Shown in pieces: positions 50,520-61,447 of a stretch of 64,000 nt of DNA. The notes beneath the pieces were generated by a model that had not been told where the DNA came from, did no database searches, and saw only the letters and a program-made list of their open reading frames with translations. Source of the stretch: Rapana venosa (Eukaryota; Mollusca; Gastropoda; Neogastropoda; Muricidae); assembly GCA_028751875.1 (NCBI GenBank), contig CM054153.1, positions 29,637,157-29,701,156 of the forward strand, given 5' to 3'. The number at the start of each line of letters is the position of its first letter. Positions within the stretch are counted from its first letter, which is position 1. The translations under genes were made by a program, and so were the position numbers.

Positions 50520-50541
50520 TTGTGGGGATGGGGAAGTGGGA
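48825..50541 (+). repeat. Large tandem duplication, unit 2 (about 1.72 kb)
   Basis: It matches unit 1 at an offset of 1740-1748 bases. Visible differences are mostly single-base losses or gains in short runs (CCAGTTGG against CCATTGG, GTGGCAAGGCCTGC against GTGCAAGGCTGC) and altered CA, GA and poly-C lengths. The GA array (50441-50517) is interrupted in this unit. Confidence 0.95.
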
Positions 50542-50884
50542 GAGAAGAGGAGAGAAGAGGGGGAGGAAGAGAGAGGAGGGGAGGAGAGACAGAGATAGAG
50601 ACAGAGAGACAGACACACACAACACACAAATAGACACAGAGAGACAGAGAGAGGGTGGGAGAACAGGAAGAGAGGGAGTATATTTTACATCATTAATATC
50701 AGAGCGTGCAAGAGAAATTTCCATGTCAGAGCTGATACTTATCCACTTAGGCCAAAGTGCCAACCAACTCAGCATAACTGACACCGCAAACATTTTGTGT
50801 GTGTGTGTGTACGTGTGTGTGTGTGTGTGTACGTGTACGTGTGTGTGTGTGTGTGTGTGCATGTGTACATGCGTGTGTGTATGC

Positions 50885-51121
50885 GTTTTATTTACTTATT
50901 CTTTTATTTTATTGATTATTTTCTCCTTTTATTTCGAGGATAATGGAAGAAGCACACACAGTGGGGATTTTTTGTTGTTCTTTTTGTTGTTTTTTTACAA
51001 CCAGTCCCCATGTGAATGCAGTTTTGTAAAATTAATTTTGTCATCCATTCCCACCAGCACAAACGGCCTGCTCTTCAAAAGGCGGTACAAGTTTTAATGT
51101 GTGTGTAAGAAGTTCTGTTTG
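50885..51121 (+). repeat. Dispersed repeat family A, copy 3
   Basis: TTTATTTxTTATTCTTTTAT runs, GAGGATAATGGAAGAAGCAC, CCAGTCCCCATGTGAATGCA, TTTTGTCATCCATTCCCACC, CACAAACGGCCTGCTCTTC and AAAGGCGGTACAAGTTTTAA. It ends 250 bp from the donor of exon 51371-51458. Confidence 0.88.
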
Positions 51122-51370
51122 TGTGTGTGTGTGTGTTATACGTGAAAAAAACAAAATGATACGAGCTCCCTCCTCTCTCTCCAAAACCCTGAAGTTTGTG
51201 TATCTAGAGAGAGATTCATCCGAGTGTCTAGACAGACGGACATCAATCAGTCACAAACAATGATAAAGCAAGAAAACACCACAATCACTGTCGAAACATG
51301 ACAGCAACACAAATTATACGTGTACCCTAAACAAGCAATGCCAAACACCAACACCAACACCAACACCCAC

Positions 51371-51458
51371 CTTGGTGGTGCCCATTCATTTTTAGTAGCG
51401 TCCAACAATGTACCCACATACGTCTTGTCTCTCCACGTGACATTCACAACCAACATTC
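51371..51458 (-). CDS. ZNF608/609: ZNF608/609 family protein, third visible coding exon (most conserved block)
   Basis: This 88-nt exon has acceptor CTCGGCAG|GAATG and donor CCACCAAG|GTGGGT. It starts in phase 1 and ends in phase 2, fitting both neighbours. It completes a Gly codon and encodes [19 protein letters not shown] followed by [10 protein letters not shown]. This corresponds almost residue for residue to human ZNF609 ([19 protein letters not shown] ... WAPPR) and is the best diagnostic of the family in the window. Joined with the previous exon it forms the compact conserved domain upstream of the zinc finger; its molecular function is not settled as far as I know. Oddly, the acceptor end of this exon belongs to a threefold tandem repeat that extends into the intron on the right (51439-51759). 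Confidence 0.96.
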
Positions 51459-51531
51459 CTGCCGAGTTGGAAAATAAATTGTTAATCATGTAACTTATAA
51501 ATATTCTTTGCAACTTTTGCATGTGTGTGTT

Positions 51532-51592
<61 letters not shown>

Positions 51593-51759
51593 CATTCACA
51601 ACTAATGAATAATCCCGCAGAGTTGAAAAAGTTAATTCATGTTTAATAAATAATTTGCAACTTTGTGTGTGTGTGCATGCGTGCGTGCAACATTCCCAAC
51701 CAATGAATAATCCCAGAGTTGAAAAAGTTCTTAATTCATGTTTAAAATTTGCAATTTAG
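51439..51759 (-). repeat. Threefold tandem repeat that includes the splice acceptor of exon 51371-51458
   Basis: Three units, each followed on the plus strand by GT repeats: 51439-51519 (overlapping the exon edge), 51591-51664 and 51689-51759. On the plus strand they share GACATTCACAACxAA (or CAACATTCCCAACCAA), then GAGTTGRAAAA, TTAATTCATG-like and TTTGCAACTTT words. Units 2 and 3 contain GAATAATCCC where unit 1 has the acceptor CTGCC (minus strand GGCAG), so the exon-type acceptor is lost in both. Confidence 0.8.
51533..51590. repeat. (GT)n microsatellite
   Basis: A GT array of about 55 bp between unit 1 and unit 2 of the exon-edge repeat. Confidence 0.95.
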
Positions 51760-52130
51760 TGTGTGTGTGTGTGCGCGCGCGCGAGCGTGCATGTGTTTTC
51801 AAATCATGTACAAGTGTAAAATGTCTGCAAGTATAACTATGAATAACCATGTCAATGTATAAATTTACATATTGTGCATCAACACATCAGCCCATTTATA
51901 GTTTATGAGGCAGGCTCCTCAGACTTGAGACTAACAATGGGTGACAGCTTTTTCTCAAAATTAAGTTTTCCATGCACAGCAAAAGCAAAAACTTGTATCA
52001 AAAATCACATAGCAATATTCTTTTTTTAAAATCTTTATTGCATCACATCCCAAAAACAAAAATAAAAGTGTGTGTGTGTGTGTGTGTGTAACTAGCGTGC
52101 GTGTGTGTGTGTCACTGTGTGTTTGTTGTT

Positions 52131-52361
52131 TTTTAAAAGTTTATTTTATTCTTTTATATCCAGGATAATGGAATAAGCACTAACATGCTTTTTAAATCCA
52201 GTCCCTGTGTGTATGCGTTTTTGTAAATTATGTCATCTGTTCGCACCGGCACACAATGGCCTACTCTTACAAAAAGCGGAACTGGATTTAACGTATGCAC
52301 AAGATGTTCTGCGTGCATTCGCACATGGGACCTCGGTTTATAGTCTCATCCGAAGGACTTT
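52131..52361 (+). repeat. Dispersed repeat family A, copy 4
   Basis: Full order of the family: TTTATT runs, CCAGGATAATGGAATAAGCA, CCAGTCCCTGTGTGTATGCG, CACACAATGGCCTACTCTTA, AAAAGCGGAACTGGATTTAA, ATGTTCTGCGTGCATTCGCA, GGGACCTCGGTTTATAGTCT and CATCCGAAGGACTTTT. This is the most complete 3' end in the window. Confidence 0.9.
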
Positions 52362-52458
52362 TGGGGAGAGTGGAGCCTGCACATCCCCTTGAACGAGTCA
52401 GTCTGTCTGTGTGAACATGCATGAACACACACATGTGCATGTCTACACAAACACTCTT

Positions 52459-52504
<46 letters not shown>

Positions 52505-53840
52505 CAGATAAAAAATTTACCCTTAAAAAAAAAATTTTTTTACAGCCTGTAAGCTTTACAGATGGACTGACCATCTGTGAATTTCAAAGCAGACAGACAG
52601 TCTCTATAAAAACAATAAAACCCAGCTGCCTGGTTAACAACAATGCTGTCAATGGCTGTATTGATCCATGCAGCCTAACACTGTGTAACAGTGACACTTA
52701 CATCCACTGTGACTTGCTGAACTAGGTTTTGCTTTCTTTCTAAGGTTCTTTCTTATCCAATGCAATGCCCTATTTCTTTTTTTTTTTTGTGCGTGTTGTT
52801 ATTTCCCTATTGGCTTGCACATGTATGACAATTACTTTCCGATTCCTTGTAGATAACAAGCATTCTGTTGTTACATGATCTGTTACTCTACGTGAGGATT
52901 TCCCTGTGCACAATTATACTTTTTTCTTTCTTTTTTTTTTCATTATGTGAAGATAAACCAAAGAAATGAAAAGAAAAATGTTTTGGGAATAAAACAAAAA
53001 CTTTATTCATCACAAATTTACAATATTTTCCTGTTTATAAGAAAAAACTTCAAGTTCTTTCTTTTTTCGCGAAGAAACAAATCTTTAACAGCTCCATTTT
53101 AGCTGAATATTCATAAGCTTCTGAACACTTATTTTTAGTAAATGATCTGAATGTAACCGAGTGAAAAACAAAAAAATTCATTTGCATACGAGGCTTGCAA
53201 GCTACATGCAACACTACCCGAGATTTGAGCAGTTTCACTTTTCATTGTAATTGGTTTACACACATTTTGAATGGGGGTTGATTAGAACTACACTTCTTTG
53301 TTGCCACAACAATTTTTTTTTTAATAAAGAGAAAACATATCAGAGTCTTAGTATGCATTTATACATGTACAGGCTCAGCTATCTATAAAGTTCTCAGAAT
53401 TGTCCTTTATTTGTTATTCTGTCAATTTTGATTAGTCTTATCATAATTTTTTTTTTTTTTAAATTAATATGTGACATGGTTCTAAGGAGTTTCTGACAAA
53501 AAGGGAAATGTTCACGAAAGAACTCTCTAACAGTTTCACACCTGTCGTTTTGCCTGTCTGGGTGCGGGTTTTCTTCTTTTTTTTAAATTGTTTTTTTCCC
53601 AGTCAGCTTTTCTTTCTCGAGATATGTTTAATTCCAACTGACTATTTTCAGCCATTCCTACTTCAATCTATTTTTCAAAGGACAAGGCAAGAATATTCAA
53701 CTTTGACTGAACTGTATAATGTACAATTAGACAATATGAATCAGGACTGTGACTGAACATTACTATCAAACACAAACAGAATAATACAATTGACAAATCA
53801 TATTTCAACAATGCCCAATTATTGTCAACCTGAAACTCAC

Positions 53841-54003
53841 CCATGTCTGTCTGTTCCTGCCACACAATGCCTTGGAGTGTTACACTGGTACCAGGCTCAC
53901 AGGGTCCCAAGTACTCCGATTCTGTGTTTACACCCACTGCACAAGGTTCCGTTGACGCATCCTGGTGTGTCGGAACATGTGCTGGGGAAGATGCTGTGTC
54001 AAT
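53841..54003 (-). CDS. ZNF608/609: ZNF608/609 family protein, second visible coding exon
   Basis: This 163-nt exon runs from an acceptor (CCTGCAACAG|ATTGAC) to a donor (GACATGG|GTGAGT). It starts in phase 0, as the previous exon requires, and ends in phase 1. It encodes about 54 residues, ending with VGVNTESEYLGPCEPGTSV, TLQGIVWQE and TDM. The part from VGVNT to WQE matches the strongly conserved ZNF609 segment that reads VGVNT...ECLGPCEPGTSV...GIVWQE in human. The block lies upstream of the zinc finger and continues directly into the next exon. No alternative in-frame start with family support is present, so this is an internal exon. The identification rests on a long, ordered residue match and on splice phases that agree on both sides. 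Confidence 0.95.
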
Positions 54004-55187
54004 CTGTTGCAGGAAAAAATAAAATGTGTGAAATTAAAAAAATGTTTTTAACTGAGCATACTGTGCGTTGCGTGCGCACTGTAAGTATGCATACGTAATG
54101 AATGTGTGTGTGTGTGTGCATGCGTGTAGACTGTAGGCACATAAAATAAATCATTTAATATGCAAGTGTACAAATGTTCGCCGGAGTATATCAGCATGCA
54201 TGCACTCGCTCATACATGTATAATGTGAGTGCATGCAGAATGTTGCCACCTCAGCCTCGACCTCATAACCATTACATAAACTTTGATGCCTTTTTGTTTG
54301 ACTTGTAGCACAACTTAAGTGTAGAAGTACAAATGTATGCTGGAAACTGAGCTGGTGACAACTGGCCTCTATGTAACTAGTAATACTTTACCCTAAGCAG
54401 TTCAAAGGCATTGCTGCATGAAAGATATGTTTTGAACAACTAAAGTTAAATTTATATGAAAGAGTCAGTGTGCAAATCTAAACTCCCAGTCCCACCATAC
54501 CCACATTGGAGTCTACTTTTCAAGAGAAACTTTTCAGTTCTTATAATTCCCTAGAAACATAAGTCTAACATAATTTTTTCAAAATGATAACAGTGTACAA
54601 CATGGTACTATCATACCATGGCTTTCAACGTCCAAAAGCTCATGGATGGGATCATTGTAAAAAAAAAAAAAATTACATTTGTAATAAAGACCATAGGCTA
54701 TATTTTGATGACCAGGAAATATCACCCTATCATTATCTAATTCAATGACAAATGACACCAGCATGGTCTGGAAAACTAAAAGGTTGCACAGTTAGTCGTT
54801 ACACAGAACAAAGGGAAAGAAACTACTATGCCTTTCTTTCGTCCGCGCCCTTCTAACCAATTCCTCTCTTCATGAACCTCAATCTGATGAAAACATTTTG
54901 ATTCCGGTGGCAATTCATTAGGATACAAAACACCCGCTGAACATTTTCAAGATGTCGGACTGCGAGGGCCTGATTGGCTAGAAATAATGAACCCATTTGG
55001 GAATACAGTCGCGTCGGAGCGGAAACCGTTTAGGGATATAAATCCACTATTATAAATTAACTGACTGCGCTCCACCAAAACTTGTACACTCAATTAAACT
55101 TGCATTGCCATCTCATACATCGAACAAACTCAGGATACATAAAGTGACTGGTAAGCTATGGTTTATTTACTTTTCCCAAAACGGTGT

Positions 55188-55231
<44 letters not shown>

Positions 55232-55618
55232 TGTGTGTGTGTGTGCGGCGCGCGCGCGCGCCATGTGTGTTTGTATATTTTGTTTGTGTAAATCAATCAA
55301 CCAGGAGGGTACCGTTAATAACACAAACGTGTGCTAATTTCATCCTCTAGGTCTAGATTTTTCCTCAAATTGAACACCGAAAGAAGGAACAATCACACCC
55401 ATCAACAACCAGCACCCAAAATGATAGTGTGTGTTGTGTGGTGGGGGGGGGGGGGGGGGGGGGAGGGGGGGATGCCTAACTCTCTAGAAAAGGGCGGGGT
55501 GGAGTGGGGGTAAGAAAGCCAAGACTGTAATAAAAGATGTTTGTGAAAACAAACTCTATTAAAAAATTTTGTTTATCCTAAGCATGCATATTCAATTCTC
55601 TCCTCTCTTCTCTCTCTC

Positions 55619-55680
<62 letters not shown>

Positions 55681-56214
55681 CAGAATATAAAACAGCGCAG
55701 TGAGAATTAAGTTTGATAACGTCGACTCCAGATCAGAAACCTAATCTTTCAAGCAAACAACACTTCCGACTCATCCTCTCCCCCCCCCCCCCCCCCCCCC
55801 CCCCACTCCCACCCCTCTCCCCAACCCCTCCCCCTTCCTTCTTCAAACCTCTTACTGACAGAACGCCGATCAATAAAGTAGGCTAAAACAACTCTACTAC
55901 TCTTTAAACACAAGGCACGATCGTCCAGGGACCCTTGACCGTTAAAAGCACAGGCAGTGTCTAGCAACTTCGCTGCTGGCTAGATTACCCCTACCTCCTC
56001 CACCCCCACTTTCTAGCGCAACCCCCCCCCCCCCCCCCCTTCACCACCAACACCCCCTTCCCCCAACTCCTCATCCTCTTTTCTCTGGCAAGTTAGCTTC
56101 TAACGATGAGAGACATGAAGCATAAAGGACCAAGGCGAGTGAGGAACAAAGCCAGACGCCAAGGAGCAAAACTCACCAACCCCTCTTCCCCTCCCTTCCC
56201 CCCCCCCCCCCCCT

Positions 56215-56510
56215 CAAGTCTCTCTTAACTCTCCCCCCCCCCCCCCCTCTTTCCCCTTCCTCCTCCTGCCCTCTCCCTTCCCTACCTCCTACCCTCTCCT
56301 CAAGCTCTTCTCTTCTCCCTACCCCCTCTCTCCACTAGGCTACACTCCCCCTTCCCTCTCCACCCCCTCCCTCCCTCCCCCCCCCCCCCCAAGTCTCTCT
56401 TAACTCTCCCCCCCCCTTTCCCCTTCCTCCTGCCCTCTCCCTTCCCTACCTCATACCCCTCTCACTAGGCTACACTCCCCCTTCCCTCTCCACCCCTCCC
56501 TCCCTCTCCT
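56215..56510 (+). repeat. C/T-rich tandem duplication of about 165 bp
   Basis: CAAGTCTCTCTTAACTCTCC, TTTCCCCTTCCTCCT, GCCCTCTCCCTTCCCTACCT and CACTAGGCTACACTCCCCCT occur in this order from 56215 and again from 56391. A shorter unit, CCCTCCCTCCCTCTCCTAAC, repeats just after 56490. Confidence 0.85.
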
Positions 56511-57386
56511 AACCCCCTCCCTCCCTCTCCTAACCCCCCCCCCCTTCCCCCCAGCAATTGAACAGCAGTCCTCCCTTAGGAAACCCCACACCCGAGACGT
56601 TCTTGATCTCTCCTCTCCACCAACCCCCCCAAAGTACAGTGGAAAAGACGGTTTGAAAACAATCACAATAAGCCCCCACGCCTGGACGGGTCTGTGCTGT
56701 TAAGATCGCGATCACAACTGAGGGAGGGGTGACAAAAAAAAAAAAGGAAAGAAAAAAAAGAAAAACAAGAAAGGAGGAAGAGGTGGTGTAGTAGTGGTGG
56801 TGGTGGTAGTGGTGAACAGATGGATGGATAGTGAGGGGTGGGGGGGGGGGGGGGTGGCTGGAGGGATGAGGGGAAGAGGGGTGGGGGGTCTCTAGGTGTC
56901 GCAGGTGACGCCCCCTGTGGGTTGTTCCGCACCATTAGGCATGGTGTGAAGTCTGGAGAAGAAGAGAGCTAGCGGAGGCTTCAAGAACAAGACAGCCACT
57001 AAACTTAACCAACCCAAACCAACAAAAGCATCCAGTTTAACTCACAAAAGCCCCCCCCCCCCCTCCCCCACAATGTAGACAATGCCGATTATGATGTAAG
57101 CCGGCACAATGTGCACAAACCAAGCCATTGTTGAGATGCCTCAGGTTGGCTCTTAAAGGACCTTAATTCAGTTTTGTGTGTGACAAACACACAAGTGATC
57201 GTTCTCGCACGTCTTTTAAACGGCATTAGGCCTAGGTTCAGGGTTTGTTTTCCCCATGTGGGGCGCGGCGAACGGAACTCCTGACTTCTGTAGGCCCACC
57301 TACTTGAATTCGCAACAAGGATGGATTTGTTGACTACTTAGAAGTTATATAAAAGGGCATACACACGAATTTTAAAAAAGTCATCT

Positions 57387-57462
57387 GAGCGCTTTGATTT
57401 GTTGCTTTACAAGATTCAGCGCTATATAAATTCCGTACATTATTATTATTATTATTATTATA
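57387..57462 (-). repeat. Dispersed repeat family B, copy 5
   Basis: GAGCGCTTTGATTTGTTGCT, TTACAAGATTCAGCGCTATA and TAAATTCCGTACATTATTAT, followed by (ATT)n. Confidence 0.9.
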
Positions 57463-58292
57463 AAACGTGAAGAGCTTGTGATTTGTTTGCTCTTTATTTG
57501 TTTGTCCGTTCCGTTTCTTGTAACGCACATGTGTGCTTTTATATTATTAAAGTAGTTCAGTTTATTTACTTCGTCGTACGTTTTGGATTTTCATGTCTTA
57601 AATAAATGTTTGGCTTCATCTTTGGATGGAGTTACAATTCTAGGCAACTAAAACAAAAATTGATATAATAATCAGTAAAGCCCACGGTACATACTTTCCA
57701 CCTTAAATGCCTGAACAAAAAAAACTCTAACTAGGAACAATTCATAGAGTCTACAATCACTCACTGACAACTTAAATAGCAAATGAATAGTGAATTAATT
57801 CATAATGAAAATGAACTGCTACGTCTTAAGACTGATAAAAAGAATTCTAAAGTATCCTGCTTTGAAAGGTCAAATAATGAATTCTATAATGGCCACAAAT
57901 GACAGACAATACATCAACAGACAGACAGAGACAGACAGACAGACACACACACACACACACACACAGACTGTGACACAGGCAAGTCCAAGATGACAAGACA
58001 GTTACACAGTCTAGCAACAACACAGCCCAACTGATAAAGCCAGGGATAGTGCAGAAATAGAAAAGGACAGACCCAGATGTTACAATCAATGTACATACAG
58101 AGATAAAGCAGCCCAAGGATAAACTCGTCACAAGATCAAAGAGCAGAGATAGTTCAAAGAGATACACAGACACCACGAGACAAGCTGATTCAATCCGAGT
58201 CTTGTGAAAGACTTGATTAGATAGCTGCCATCAAACTCAACCAACTGTGTTAAGCATGTAAATTTCAACAATTTTGTTCTCCTTTCAAAGAC

Positions 58293-58385
<93 letters not shown>

Positions 58386-58391
<6 letters not shown>

Positions 58392-58462
58392 GTTTGGTTA
58401 CATTGCCCCAGAAGAGCTATTTATTGATTTTGGGATTGTAACATCAACCAACCAACCAACTA

Positions 58463-58504
<42 letters not shown>

Positions 58505-58589
58505 ATCTCTCCACACACACAGATTTGGTTATATTGCTCCAGCAGAGCTATTCATTCCATTTTGGGACTGTAACATCAACCAACCAACT

Positions 58590-58592
<3 letters not shown>
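58386..58592 (+). repeat. Two-copy tandem segment between (CT)n arrays
   Basis: GAAAGGTTTGGTTACATTGC, CCCAGAAGAGCTATTTATTG and TTTTGGGATTGTAACATCAA then CCAACC (58386-58465) recur as AGATTTGGTTATATTGCTCC, AGCAGAGCTATTCATTCC and TTTTGGGACTGTAACATCAA then CCAACC (58520-58592). Each copy is followed by a CT array. The block lies about 140 bp inside the intron from the donor of the first visible exon. Confidence 0.9.
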
Positions 58593-58647
<55 letters not shown>

Positions 58648-58734
58648 CTCACACGCACACACACACACACATACACATTGTGTGTATCTCTCTCCTCCTC
58701 CTCCTCCCCCCCAATCCCCCCCTCTATTATTAAC

Positions 58735-59601
58735 CTTTGAATCCGTCTTGAGCTTCTTGGGGGGCAAACACAAGCCGTCCTCCACCTTGGCGTTAAACTC
58801 GTAAGGGTCGTCCAAGACGGGGCCCCGTACCAACTCCCGCTTCATGGAAACCGCCTCCACCGCCACCCTGGGCTCCAGGGTGATCTGAGGGTACATGTCC
58901 AGACCGTTGGCTGACACACTCATCATCACACTGCCACTACTACCACCGCCACTGCCACTGCCACTACTACCACCCGAAGACCCACCCACTCCACCACTAC
59001 CGCCGGAAGTACTCCCCCCACTACCGCCGGAAGTGCTCCCAGCATTCCCGTTCGACACAGCCCCCACCAGGGTCGACGAGTCCCCTAGGGTCTTGTTGGA
59101 CTGAGCACCCCCGCCTCCGCCACTGCCGCTCTTCTCTTTGTTCTTGTCCTTCTTGGCGAACTGAGCCTTCACTTTGGGCGATGATTTGTCCTTGGAGCCT
59201 TCTGAGGCCAACCCGCCACCACCAGCTCCTCCTACTTTCGTCGGGGTACTACTGCTGCTACTACTACTATTCCCAGCACTCCCCGAGGAGGGCTTGGACG
59301 ACGACTCTGCAGGTACTCCTCCACCAGTAGTAGTACTCCCTGAGGGCGATACTCCATTGATGGAGGGTGAAACTCCTCCTCCTCCTCCTCCCGCTCCTCC
59401 TCCTCCTGAGGAGTGCTGAGAGGCCGTGCTCCCTCCAGCCGAGTCCCCTTTCTGGGCTGCCTCATGCTTGCTGCTGCTGCTGCTACTACTACTATTACTA
59501 CTACTCCCGTCGTTTTTGGCACTGTTCGGTCCAACCTTGGTCCGCTTGATTTTCATCTTGAGGCCTCTATCCACGGTAGAGATGTGGGAAACGTTGCTCA
59601 T
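58735..59601 (-). CDS. ZNF608/609: ZNF608/609 (scribbler) family protein, first visible coding exon
   Basis: This exon encodes 289 residues from ATG at 59601 (context GAGAAAATGAGC) to the donor TCAAAG|GTTAAT, so it ends in phase 0. Near the start is the basic motif TVDRGLKMKIKRTK, which I recall as conserved in invertebrate members of the family. The middle is disordered: a poly-Ser run, then Gly/Ser repeats (SGGSGG type) around residues 190-230. The end (ITLEPRVAVEAVSMKRE ... PPKKLKTDSK) resembles the acidic-to-basic stretch before the conserved block of human ZNF609. The product should be a nuclear transcriptional co-regulator. The reading frame stays open upstream of the ATG for 11 codons to a possible acceptor (TTGAG|GGT, exon start 59634), with an in-frame TAA just before it, so this may be an internal exon whose true start lies outside the window. 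The DNA is CpG- and GC-rich compared with the introns. Confidence 0.9.
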
Positions 59602-59634
59602 TTTCTCGTCGACACAGCCACAAGCAGTTAAACC

Positions 59635-61204
59635 CTCAAGGGGGGTTTAGAGGAGAGAAGAGAGGGGGGGGGGAGAAAAGAGAGGGGGGAAAGGGGGAAA
59701 GAGAAAGGGGGGAGGGGGAGAGGAGAAGAAAAAAAAAGGGGAGGGGGGGGGAAGAAAAAGATATTTCAGGCTAGGATCCCACCATGTTTTCTGGTTGTTA
59801 GATCCCCGCAACGACGAGGTTTTCCAGGCGGGAATTCGTACTCCATGGTTCCACCACACACACACGAAAAAAGTTGGGGAAGCACATATATATATATATG
59901 TGTGTATGTATATACTACACATACACACACACACCACCACTGTACACACTCAAACACAACGGGCTTTTTTCCAAGTTCACCCACAGCACTTCCCAACTAC
60001 CACGTCCCCCACTCAGTAAGCCTGAGTGGTGTGTATCCTGCCTTGAGCCACACTGACAGAGCGAGATAGCGAGCAAGCCACCTCCCCTCTCCGGCCCCCT
60101 GACACCACCACCCCCACTACCACTCTCCCGCCGCTGTTACCACCACCACCACCAACCTCCTCCTCCTCCTTCACTACTACTACTCCCACCACCACCACCA
60201 CCACCACAGAGTACCTCCTCCCTCCTCTTCCTTCTTCACCACCACCACCGCCTCCGCCGATAGCACCACTACCACCACACCACTTCCACCTCCCTCACCG
60301 CTGACTGACAGCTTGCCTATTTCACACCACCACCACCTTTCCCGCGGAAAGCGCTCCCACCCCCACGTTCATCATCATCATCATCATCATCATCACTACC
60401 ACCCCCACCGCCGCCGCACCACCACCACCCCCACCGCTGACACTTGTTTCTGTGTGAGCGAGGCCCGACTTGGGAGTTGTCGCACGCTCTCCAAGCACAC
60501 CAACACACACACACCCTTCACGGTCCTCACTACCCGCTGAGCTGTCGTGAAACCCTGAGTTGGTGGTGTGGTGTTTTTTTTTTCCGTCTCTCTCTTTCTC
60601 TCTCTCCCTATCTCTTTTTCTTCTCTCTTTTTTTTCTTTATTTTTCTTTCAGTTTTTGCTTTGTCCTTACTCAACTGCGTGTTGTCCTCAGAACAGCACA
60701 AGTACTTTTCTTTCACTGGGTAGTAGTAGGAGTAGTGGTAGTAGTCGTAAGTAGACTTGTCTTGGGAAATCCGCTTCCAGACGGACGCTGTAAGACTTCT
60801 GAAAGCAGAACAGAGAGAGACAGAGAGAGAGGGAGAGTCACATAATATTCCTCTTTAAGTATACAGAAGCTAACTAAGGAAGAAAAGACAAGGTCAGAAC
60901 CTAGATGGAGACTGAAAAGCAAAGCACTGATAAGAAAGATTTAGATTGGGAGAAGGGACAGAGAGAGCCAGAAGAGAAGGGGGGGGGGGGGGGGGAGGGA
61001 GCAAAGGAGAGGGGGCACAGGGGAGAGAGAGTAGGGGGGAGAGAGAGAGGGAGAGAGAGGGGGGTTTGGGAGGGAAGAAGCGCGTTGTGTTTTGGGGTTG
61101 GCATGCAAAAAAGGTTGGGTGGGAATGGAGCGAGGTTTAGGAAAAGAAAGAAGAAAGAGAAGGAAAAGAAAGGTAAAGAAAGAGAAGCAAAGGACTGGCT
61201 AAAA

Positions 61205-61270
<66 letters not shown>

Positions 61271-61400
61271 ATGTATTGCACGTTAATTACTTTCGATTTG
61301 TTGTTGTTGTTGTTGTTGCAGAGGGCTGGATGTAAAAAAAGCTATTGTTATGCTTATTCTATAGCCCTCTATAAATAAAATTTGTTCATTTGTTTCTCTC

Positions 61401-61447
<47 letters not shown>

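Larger units (their letters stand above)
51459..53840 (-). other. Second intron of the ZNF608/609 gene (2.4 kb)
   Basis: It runs from the donor GTGAGT at 53840 to the acceptor at 51459. It holds the two extra copies of the exon-edge repeat (51591-51759), (GT)n arrays, a dispersed repeat copy (52131-52361) and a (CT)n array near 52460-52500. The rest is AT-rich without protein-like frames. Confidence 0.88.
54004..58734 (-). other. First visible intron of the ZNF608/609 gene (4.7 kb)
   Basis: It runs from the donor GTTAAT at 58734 to the acceptor at 54004. The contents are (GA)n and (CG)n near 55190-55262, poly-G/C tracts at 55442-55470, 55780-55804, 56020-56040 and 56200-56250, a C/T-rich tandem duplication (56215-56510), an (ATT)n-linked repeat (57387-57462), and long (CT)n arrays with a duplicated 75-bp segment (58386-58592) just inside the donor end. 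Confidence 0.88.

Noticed and set aside
51371..51458. Use of the duplicated acceptors at 51.6 and 51.7 kb as alternative starts of this exon
   Set aside because: The aligned positions lack the GGCAG acceptor, and reading from them would add GT-repeat sequence to the most conserved part of the protein.
59232..59534. Alternative minus-strand frame of 100 codons inside the first coding exon
   Set aside because: It is a shadow of the Gly/Ser codon repeats; only the chosen frame carries the family motifs at both ends.
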